This document shows positions 55,171-64,000 of a DNA stretch of 64,000 nucleotides, in pieces. The position numbers were made by a program, and so were the translations under genes. The notes beneath the pieces were generated by a model. That model had not been told where the DNA came from, made no database searches, and saw only the letters and a program-made list of their open reading frames with translations. The stretch is taken from the NCBI GenBank assembly GCA_015499995.1, contig JADNRV010000108.1, forward strand, positions 124,001 to 188,000, given 5' to 3'. Position 1 is the first letter of the stretch. The number at the start of each line of letters is the position of its first letter. Source of the stretch: Flammula alnicola. Lineage: Eukaryota; Basidiomycota; Agaricomycetes; Agaricales; Strophariaceae.

Positions 55171-58100
55171 ATGTCTGCGGCGCTGACGACGCACGGAGAC
55201 CTGTCAAATGCCTCCCACCCCGAACTTTCATTAGGCTCTTTGGCCAGCTTTTCGACGACACCCGGTAGACCGGGCTTCCGCGTGCCCTCAACATCCTCAC
55301 GAACGACGGCCCAATCCTCCGCACCTTTATCCACCCCATCACCTCCGAGCATGTCGGCATTCTCCAAGCGCAAAGGAGACGACGCTGTCACATCTCTATC
55401 TTCAAGACTCAACATGCTCAGCCACCAAGACGACGATGGGAATGAAGGTCTGGAGAATGATATCCTTGATACACCCGGAGGTGAGAGGCCCAAGTGGACG
55501 GATGCACCTGAAACACCTGGAGCCGCTTCGCGTTCTAAACGGCCGAAGGGGGGTGCTTCAAATGGCAAAGGAGTCACATTGACTCTCCGAGACCAGGAAA
55601 AGGTGTGTTTCTTTTCTTGAATACATTGCTTCATTATAATTGGCGACTCATAAAATTTATTCTACGAACAGCATATCGACAACCTCAAGAAGGAGAATTT
55701 CAACATCAAGCTGCGGGTGCACTTTCTCGAAGAACGCCTCGCCCAGCTCGCGCCAGACCAGATCGATGCCGCGCTCAAGCAGAACATCAACCTCAAGATC
55801 GAGGTCCAGCAGCGCGGGATGGAGATCAAGAAGCTCAAGAAACTCGTCCTGTCTCTCGAGCATGAGCTCGAAAGGCTGCAGCGGAGCGGGTCCGGATCAA
55901 ACAGGAATCGAGAACGCGAGCTGGAGGAGAAGCTGGAGGAGCGGGAGCGAGAGCTGCGGGAGCTACGGAAGCGGAAGTCGGGGTACGAGGACGACATGCT
56001 GCGAGAGGCAGAGGCCCGGAATGCCGAGCTCGAGGAGGACTTGGAGAACGCGCGAGGCCTGCTCGAGGAGAACATGGACGAGATCGAGAGGCTGCGGGAG
56101 ATCATCGAACGGCGCGGGGAGGAGTCGGCCAACGAGAGCGTTGGAGGCGAGAGTCGACGCGAGAGGCTCAAACGACGGGTGGAGGAGCTAGAAGCGAATA
56201 ACGAGGACCTACGAGCGCGGCTGGATGACCAAGCGGAGCTGCTGGTACAACGGGAAGAGGAGAAAGAGGACATGGCGGACGAGGCTGACGCGCTGCGGCT
56301 GGAACTGGAGGACATCCAGCGGCGGCGGGAGGCGGAGTCTATTGAGCGGAGTGAGAGCAGGGCACAGGTGTTGGAGGAGAGGGACCAGCGGGAGGCGGTG
56401 GAGGACGATTTGAACGCGATGCGGGATAAATTGGCGGCGTTGATGATCGAGCTGCAGCAGAAGGAGGACGAGATCGAGATGAAGAACAAGGAGATCGACG
56501 ACCTTGTGAACGAGCACCAGCGGATCGTGGAGGTTGTAGAGGACGAGTGGCGTGGTGAAGTCGAGGAAGCCCGAGGCCAGGTGGAAGAACTGCGTGATGT
56601 ACGTACCAATAATCTTTCTCTGCTCAAATTGTAACTGACAGCCATTCCGCAGGTTCTGGCAGAAAGAGAAGCGGAATCCAAAGACCTGCGCGTCAATATC
56701 TCCGAACTGGAAGCTAACACCAATGACCTGCACTCTAAATTCGAATCGGCCCTTGCCCACCTTGAGGAAGAAGCCGACCAGAAGGATGCCGAGCTCGAGT
56801 CGCTGCAGGAGACCATCGACAAGCTCGGAGAGCAGATCTACCGGCTGGAGGACGAGAATGACCGGATGAAGGAGGAGCATGCACGGATGCGCGAGGACGA
56901 GGAGGCAGAGAGGGACAGGTTGGAGGCGTTAGCTGCGGCTCTCAAGGAGGTGCATTGTTTCAATTTCATACCTTGCAGAACGTCAGGATCTAATGTATGC
57001 CTTATTGTGGGCTTTCTTTAGAAAATCGCAGACCTCAAAGAGCAACTGCAGCAAACGACGGAGATGTACGAAGCATGCAGCCAGGAGATCCACGCACACC
57101 GTTCTCGACAAGAGGAGCTAGCTCAACACGTCGAAGACCTCGTAGAAGAAGTCCAGCGAGAGCGAACTGCCCGCGAACGACTGGAATCCGACCTCGACTC
57201 CGCCGACAAGGAACACGACGCTGCCATCCGACGCGAGAAACGCGCCCTCGAAGCCAAGGAATCAGCACTCCAAAGCGCCCTGAACGACCTCGCCCGGACA
57301 CAGAGCCTCCTCTCCCAACGCGAGGCCGACTTGCAGGCTGTGCAGACGGCGCTGCAGACCCTCGAGGCGGAGAGCAAGCGTCTCGGAGAAACGCATACGA
57401 CGGCCCGCTTCTCCCTGCAACTCGAGACGGACCGCTTCAAGCGCGACCTCGAGCGACTCGAGGACGAGCTGGCCCGGGCCCGGAAGGAGCTCGATGACAA
57501 GGAGACGAAGAACCGCGAGCGCGACTCGGTCGTGGACAAGCTACATGCGGACAACCGGGATCTGGCAAGCCAGCTCGCGGCGCAGACCCAGGCGAGGCTG
57601 AATTTGTCAGAGAAGCTGGATGCGGTGATGGCGAGCTTGAAGAACGCAGAAGGAGAGTTGGCTGGCTATAAGGCGAAGACTCTTGACCTTGAGCAGAGGC
57701 TGTCGAAGGACCAGAGGTCGCTGCTTAATGCCGAGAGCCAATATCGGGATCAGCTCACTGAGAGGAATACGCTGCTGTTGACGATCTATCAATACCTGGA
57801 TAAGATCCTGGGTGTTGATAAGACTCCTGTAAGCAATATTCTCCCAACATACGGTCATACATGCTGCTGACGTGGAATATTCGTGACACAGAAAAAAGGC
57901 ACTCAGGCCGAAACGAAGCCATTTACGAACTTCAGCGTCTTCCACGACAATCTCATCACACGTCTGAAAGCCCTCAGCCAGATTCAGATGGACTTTGACA
58001 AACGATGCAAAGAGGTCGAAGCGAAGTTCGCCGAGAAGCTGACTGACATGCGGAAGCAGCTGGATAATCGGTGGAAACAAATTGACAAGTTCGAAACCAG

Positions 58101-58711
58101 CCTCAAGGCATACGCGGATACCAAAGCGGCGTGGAAGCGCAAGTTCAGTCAAAAGGAGGCGAGTTGGAGGCGATCAAGGTATGTAACCGTTGATCTCGAC
58201 GGTGTTTCTTTGCGGTATTGAGAGGAGAGGAACGTAGGCGACCAACGTAGAAATGGCCGCTCAGCTTTCGAGCATCAAGAAGCCGGGCGGTGGCGATGCC
58301 ATGGAGATTCGCTCGTTAACAGCTCGGGCGGCCAATGCTGAACGCCGTTTGAATAATGCCCAGAACCAACTGCTAACCAACGAGGAGAAGATGGCTGCTA
58401 TGAGCCAAAGGACCACCGCGGCGGATAACAAGTGGGAAGCCCGAGTCAAGGAGTACGAAGCGAGGTTGAAAGCTGCCGAGGAGAGGGTTAAGAGAGAGAG
58501 ACAGGGCAGCAAGGAGAGGGTGGCCGAGCTAGAGAACAATCTCAAGCCAGTCTTTTTACTATCTGTCTCGTCTGTTTTTTTCTTTCTGACGATTTCGTTT
58601 GCGTACAGGAGTCTGCAAAGGCAATTAGAGGTCGCTCAGAAACGAAATAATCAACTAAACGAGGTCATGGAAAGCAACAAGGCTTCCGGGACGAACTCTC
58701 CTGCACGTTAA
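55171..58711 (+). CDS. centrosomin-motif (Cnn_1N) coiled-coil protein, Mto1/Pcp1-like microtubule organiser
   Basis: Anchors gamma-tubulin complexes at microtubule-organising centres (family knowledge). The CM1/Cnn_1N motif spans the first intron: TLRDQEK, then HIDNLKKENFNIKLRVHFLE (55575-55735). The remainder is almost entirely long coiled coil. Exons: 55171-55602, 55672-56598, 56653-56949, 57022-57828, 57892 onward, 58238 onward, 58609-58711. The fifth exon needs a GC donor at 58159 (GCGAGT) to stay in frame; the GT donor at 58179 gives a premature stop, so the alternative is a 1-bp deletion. A 63-nt intron (58546-58608) with donor GCCAGT is either spliced as GC-AG or retained in frame. With both GC-AG introns the product is 1046 aa. 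A decayed copy lies at 20500-23165. Confidence 0.85.
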
Positions 58712-59094
58712 GCCTTGTCTCCATTATAATTAATTCATCTTCATCATGCCTTTTTTTCACGTTCTGTTTGCTCTCTTTTTTCACTGCATAGCTTTCGGTC
58801 TTTGTCCGGCACTTTCTCATACTCATGTATAATGCTCTGCTTTAGAGATGTATCAACTGCTTTCCTCCTCTCATTTTGTTCAATCCATCACACTTTCGCG
58901 GCCTGTGAAGTAGCAGTATAGCAGTCTCCATTTTTGGGGGTTAGGTCGGCGAGAGCAAGAATCACCTCGGTCTTCACGATGTGACAGGTCTCGCCATACG
59001 TTTGTCATCATCGTCAGGATTCCATCAACCGCCAGTACTCAGTACTATGCTAACCGCCGTTGCAAAGATAAGGGCGCTCGTTTCGATCAATATT
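58712..59094. other. no gene recognised
   Basis: T-rich 3' flank of the coiled-coil gene. Nothing else is visible. Confidence 0.4.
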
Positions 59095-59558
59095 TTAAGT
59101 TGGGCCGGAACGTCGTAAGTGCCTTTGTACTAAGTCCTTGTCTCCATTTGACGGGAATTTGCGACTGCAGGACGACTTGCAAGCTGCATCGACTGCAGAC
59201 TGAATGAGATCCTGGATATCTTCTAAACATCGTCCAACCAGTTTCGTATGCCTAGTCGACAAAAGCTCAAGATTTGACACCGAAAGTGGTTCTCGCGCCA
59301 GGTGTTTCTTTGGCTGTCGTTTTTCACTGAATAACTTGATTCTATTCTCCTTAGCGCTTCATACCGAACCACAAGCTCATCGCTGAGGCCATGGCTGCCA
59401 TCTACCATGCTCGCTTGACTGCCAGTTCCCGCCTCCTTACTGGGCCGAACCGGGCCGAGTACGCTCGGAAAAGTGCTCTGGCATCTTTCCAGAGGTAGCA
59501 ACAACTCGCCAGCGACGAGCGTTGTTTCATCACTCTTTTTGGAAACCTCTCGCCTCAC
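59095..59558 (-). other. possible decayed coding region
   Basis: Two protein-like minus-strand frames overlap: 59558-59223 with SDELVVRYEAL, and 59300-59095 with TKLVGRCLEDIQDLIQSAVD. A one-base frame change separates them. No family is recognised. Confidence 0.25.
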
Positions 59559-59842
59559 ATAGGCTCTTTAACCGTGGCCCTTTCCCACAAACAACATCAA
59601 TTTTGCGAGCTGCAAACAATCTGATGTTGGACCTCTGCCATGTCAGTCGTCGAACCTCGACATGGGCATATCCAAGTAGATAAGGTTCTCGCATTTATTT
59701 AGGGAGGGATATTAAGAAAGCATGTGGCATAAAACTGTAGCGGCGATTTCGGTCATCCATCCAATTTCTTCTGTCAGGTTGCCGACTGCCTTTTCCCCAC
59801 TAAGCATTTCTCTTCGCTTGAACCAAATATATAAGTACTAAC

Positions 59843-60333
59843 TCATAGGATACCCGGACAGATAGTCAGTCTATGCTTGAACGATCCATCAGAACCGGTA
59901 TTGCGAATTTCTGATATATCTGTATGACAGACCTCAACGATTTCAAGGCCACAAGTTTTTGTGATGGCGGAAGCTCTCTCTACACTGTGGAATTGCTCAC
60001 AAGACTCTGCTGCAGGATAAATCGAGACGAGCATAGCGTACACCTGTTCAATGGCTCCCCTCGCAACTTGGAAACTGTAGAAGCCACTTGTTAAGAACAC
60101 CATCGAGTCGTTTAAATAGCTAAATCCATACGAAGTGCCCGAGCTACATCCAATTTATAATTAATCGCGGCGCGAGTGCATATCGCGAAGCATTGTACAA
60201 CCCACGATACCTGAGATAAAGGCCTCAAGCTCAAGTTTAAATGCGAAACGCGACAGGAAGGCGACGATGCCATCAACAAGCGATGATGAACTATTTTGAA
60301 TAATTTCACGAAAATTCTAACAATTTTTGTCAC
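59843..60333 (-). other. unidentified open frames
   Basis: Minus-strand frames 60333-60112 and 60103-59843 (containing EQVYAMLVSIYPAAESCEQF) could be consecutive exons or a gene 3' end. No family is recognised. Confidence 0.25.
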
Positions 60334-60955
60334 GATGTAGCAATTTCATGACAGAATGAGCTTGAGTTGATTGAAAGAAAAGGGCTATCTCTCGTATAGT
60401 TGTACATATGTAAGTATCCAAGCGTAAACAGTATGCTAAAAATAGATTGGGAAGTGGCTCCGACCCTAACGGGCGCTACATGCTGCAAACATTTTGAGAA
60501 CAGAACTGGGACTCGCCAACGAAAAGAAGATAATGTGCTTGAGCGGTTGTGTAAGAAAGCGGAGAGGGCGATGGTAAAGTTCTGTCTATCGTCGGTGTCG
60601 GATGCATAATTAGTGCGGGCAGTGCAACATTTCGTCTGCCAATGCTAGTGCATTTATTTGGAGTTCTAGATCGGATATGGAGGGGAGGGATGCAAGCCAA
60701 TGATTCTCACGGTATTCATAGTTCAAGTTTTAACCTTAAGCTATCACATAAGTACCTGGGTCCGTTTTGTTTCCTTGATCATCGGTAAGAAACAGTCGGG
60801 CGTCCCACGGACAAAGCCCGAAGATCTGTCACATTGAGCACATTGATTTCCCTCGGTATGTACCACGTCGATACTCAGCGTATTATATATCGCTTCATCG
60901 CCCAGTGTCACTTCTTGGCCTTTTCTTTATCCTTTTATTCATTCCTTTCTAAACC

Positions 60956-62488
60956 ATGTCTTCCGGTGCTCCGCCTGTCCTGCCTGACCTCAGCCCAATG
61001 TAGGCCCTACCATAGTAATTGCAACGGCCTAGTGCACTGACATATCCATCCAACATAGCGCCGGTCCCCTGGTACGTACAATAGTGACCCTTCGGCAAAG
61101 GCACCTTCGCTAATACTGCCGATGGATAGCTGGTCGGGTATATCCTGAATTGGGGGTTGTATGGCGTTCTCTCGATGCAAGTCTGTGGGTGCTCTTCAAC
61201 ATTTTAAACTTCTTGCCCGTGAACCCGCCTTTTGAGATCTGTATTACTTGGCATTTCCGAATGATCGACCCAGACACAAGGCCTTGGTTTATGGAGCTTT
61301 TTTGCTTGAGTCGACGCAGACCTTCCTCTTCACGAGTAGCGCGTTTCGGACATTTGCGAAGGGATTCGGGAATCCACAGGTCCTTGACCAAGTTGATATC
61401 CTATGGTTCTCGGTATCTATTATGAGCGGCATTGGTGAGGGTCCAATCTTGTGCTGGGAGTGGTAGCTTACAACAGTTCCTGGATGATGTGCTTCCAATT
61501 AGTTGCCTTCGTCGCTCAATCATTCTATGCCTATCGAATTAGTGTTTTGGCTCAGACCAAATATATTGCTGCAATCATAATGCTGGTACGTGGGATGGCA
61601 CTCGAGATGAATTAAACCTTGACCCGCCTTCCGTTGCATCACAGTTTGCGTTCATCCAATTGGCAGGATCAATCGCCATCGGAATACAAGCAAAACAGGC
61701 CGTACTGTTTAGCAATTTCTTGAAGACAAACTCCTTTGTTACCGCTGGTGTGAGTGTATCTGTCTTTTTTTTGCCTGATTTAAGCTGAAATTTTTTGTAG
61801 ATCTGGGAAGGTGGTAGCGCCGCATGCGACATCATCATTGCAGTCTCCATGTCCTACTACGTTCGAAATTTCGTCTTGGAGTTTTTGCGTTAACTAATGT
61901 TGGAATTTACAGTTAAGACGTCGAGACACTGGCATCAAAGAGACGCAGGTTCTCGTTTCAAGAATCATTCGTTTAACAATTGAAACAGGAACATTAACAG
62001 GTACTTATATCTCTATCACCGTGAATGTAACCAATTTCTGACTTCTGTCCATCCCTACAGCTGCGATCGCCATCGTCACCTTAATCCTGACTTTCCTTCC
62101 CGGGCGACCAACATTCTACCAAGCCAGCGTCAGCGTGCTTGGAAAAGTATACTCGAATTCGATGATGGTTGCCTTCAATAGTCGGATGAGAATTTCCTCC
62201 GTAAACTCGACCAGCACAGCCCACGAAGTCCCTATCCCGCTATCCTACACGAACCCCACATCGGAGAATGGCACGCCGTCAAGGAATGGAGGTATATTGG
62301 TGACCCGCGAAGAGGTTTCATTCCCGCCTACGAGTTATGATCCAAAAGTGAGTGCCTGTTACGCCGTGCTTGAATCTCGAGCGCTGATCATGGAGTGGAA
62401 GCATCACGCGGGCGACAAGAAAGCAGCCGATGATTTCGGAAGTGACAATGCCTTCACTCACTCCAAGCTCGACTCCCAATTCCCCTGA
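60956..62488 (+). CDS. DUF6534-type multi-pass membrane protein, paralog 2
   Basis: A 357-aa protein in nine exons: 60956-60999, 61059-61071 (13 nt), 61130-61184, 61237-61434, 61503-61585, 61645-61749, 61801-61860, 61913-62000, 62061-62488. All introns are GT-AG. Landmarks shared with the gene at 16035-17386 are IAGPL, WGLYGVLSMQV, LYYLAFPND, AFLLESTQTFLF, DILWFSVSIMSGIG, QSFYAYRISVLAQ, LAGSIAIGIQAKQ, WEGGSAACDIIIAVS, LRRRDTGIKETQVL and YSNSMMVAFNSRM. It has a longer, charged C-terminal tail. Molecular function is unknown for the family. Confidence 0.9.
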
Positions 62489-62970
62489 TTGCAGCATGCT
62501 TCGCACGGTTGAACATCTTGTTGCCGCTTTCGATGAGTCCTCGAAGATATTTATCTTTATCTTGGCTTCTGAATAGGACTATGTACTTTACGTTGCTCTT
62601 TCGACACGTACTGCTATCTATTGCCAGGAATTCACCGAATGTCCTATAAATGGCTGAAACACTGTATTATTTAAATGACCTGTCAATCGGAAGAAAAGCT
62701 GCGATACAACGCCGAATCCGAACTAACGCGATTTACCGTCAGAACAGAAAACTCTTGTATAACCCTCTATCCCAAACCCAAAAACCTGTAACAAAAAAAA
62801 CTCATCTAAAAACCCACCAGAAACCAGAGATGCAATGAGGACGACCTGAGATCCAAATAATATAGAATGTTTGTACTGATGATGCCAGGTGAAAAAGATG
62901 CACATCGCGAAAGGGGGAAGGGAAGCCATTTCGTGTATAAGGAGCCCCAGATGCAAAAGCGGAAGCGGCG
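62489..62970. other. convergent intergenic region
   Basis: Lies between the 3' ends of the DUF6534 and kinase-like genes. AT-rich; no further gene is seen. Confidence 0.4.
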
Positions 62971-64000
62971 TTAATGAGCCAAAACCACGGATACAGGGTC
63001 GGCGATTGTGGTAGGAGACATAGGTAGACGATACATGAGTGCTGTTTGCCGAAGGCGGTGCTGCTGTATCAGCTGGAGGTCTCGAAAGAGCGCCAACCAA
63101 TCGATCTCCCCTGGCGACCCTCTAAACCCTCTTCTTGTCCAGCATTCTACAAAGCGAGATTTGAGAAAAGCATAGTCCGATTTCTCTCCAAACGCCAGGC
63201 TTTTGACGTCCTTCCAGAATCCAAGGAAAGACGGATCCATATCACGAAAGAGGACCGATCCTGGAGTCGACATCTTGACACGCCAAACTTGAGGGACAGG
63301 CGACGTCGAGAGTACTCTAGTGCGGGAACGCTTGACGACTTGCTTGCCCACAGGAGGATCCCATGGTAAATAGCCATGGTAGAGGAAGGACAATAGGTAT
63401 CCTAACGACTCTAAATCGTCTCGCTGGGATTGGGCTGTAGATGACAGTTAGGAAGATAAAAGCAATTATAGAGGAACTAGACATACTGATTCCATGATGC
63501 CCTAAAATGCTCAAGAATTGCCTATTTCCAACCGTGTCAGCTCGATGCGCACTCGGTAACGGGGTGTCAGTCTCCAGATCGGAAAAGTAAGAGAGGCCGA
63601 AGTCGATCAGATGTAATTCAGTCGAGCGTTGAGTCGATGCTGAAAGGCAAATGTTCCCTGGCTTCACGCCGTTATGAATAACTCCTACGCTGTGTAAGGA
63701 CGCGTAACGATCGAGCTATTTTGGGTCAGAATCGTATACATTTCCCACGAAGAAAAGGCGTACCATTTGAATAGCTACAGCTAGCACCATCCTCTCGTCA
63801 AATCGTCTAGCGGGAATCATATCGAGAAAATCCTCCAACGAGGGGCCTAATTTCTCGAGGACCAAGGCATAGACTTCGCATTCGTCGTCGTATCCGCTAG
63901 CCCGTAGGGATGGGGTGCCCAGGATTGAACGCATTTTTAAGGCATCGTAGACCCGTCTCTCTGTCTTGCATTCCCCATCGTTCGAGTCAACCCAGGCCTT
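62971..64000 (-). CDS. CK1-like protein kinase, probable pseudokinase (partial at right edge)
   Basis: The C-terminal 309 residues lie in the window, in three exons (64000-63764, 63715-63487, 63434-62971; GT-AG introns). The frame is open to the edge, so the N-lobe continues outside. Features: hinge-like YALVLEKLGPSLEDFLD; then VIHNGVKPGN where active kinases have HRDxKPxN, so the catalytic Asp is Gly; DFG intact (LIDFGLSY); and CK1-type VGNRQFLSILGHHGI and QSQRDDLESLGYLLSFLYHGYLPW. Loss of the HRD aspartate with the rest conserved suggests a regulatory pseudokinase rather than a decayed gene. Stop at 62971-62973. Confidence 0.85.

Noticed and set aside
55640..56880. Long Ser/Arg-rich and Leu-rich frames on other frames and strands
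   Set aside because: Shadows of the GC-rich coiled-coil exon; no splice or domain support.

Overview
The window is nuclear DNA of a filamentous basidiomycete, most likely an Agaricomycete. The evidence is many very short GT-AG introns (about 45-75 nt), families typical of mushroom-forming fungi (DUF6534-type membrane proteins, short F-box proteins, a Ste6-like ABC exporter, Argonaute, a centrosomin-motif coiled coil) and a dense load of fungal transposons. No rRNA, CRISPR array or convincing tRNA was seen.

Left third (1-17.4 kb). A minisatellite is followed by a 5'-truncated LINE with a poly-A tail. The LINE lies tail-to-tail with an MFS transporter gene (minus strand, 13400 to 5455). That gene is split in its second exon by a 5.8-kb Crypton-type element flanked by the 5-bp direct repeat CTAGG. 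Removing the element and one repeat leaves an uninterrupted 464-codon, 13-exon MFS reading frame. The element carries an apparently intact 15-exon gene with SAP, tyrosine-recombinase (R..HxxR..H/W..Y) and GCR1_C-like regions. A pogo-type MITE and a DUF6534 gene follow.

Middle (17.4-39 kb). This is a repeat-rich accessory region with nested insertions whose boundaries can be read from TIRs, target-site duplications (TSDs) and paralogous empty sites. They are a 1.28-kb element with 11-bp TSDs; a degraded, internally deleted copy of the centrosomin-like gene, split by a 1.95-kb element; a related 4.06-kb element (both begin CATCAGGAA and have 2-bp TSDs); two hAT-like MITEs; a TA-flanked TIR element; a second pogo MITE nested in a hAT-like MITE; and a Helitron-like 3' end. 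An inverted segmental duplication carries two intact F-box genes (28.2-29.6 kb and 46.3-47.7 kb). The second copy provides the empty site for the 4-kb element. A small secreted kinase-like protein (32.2-33.0 kb) and a ~70-bp minisatellite (37.3-38.2 kb) also lie here.

Right third (39-64 kb). This part is gene-dense: Ste6-like pheromone exporter (39.5-44.2 kb), F-box copy 2, Argonaute with an intact DEDH tetrad and two GC-AG introns (49.7-54.0 kb), a centrosomin/Mto1-like coiled coil (55.2-58.7 kb), a second DUF6534 protein (61.0-62.5 kb) and a CK1-like pseudokinase running off the right edge. The genes do not form one pathway. What links the window is repeated transposition and local duplication.
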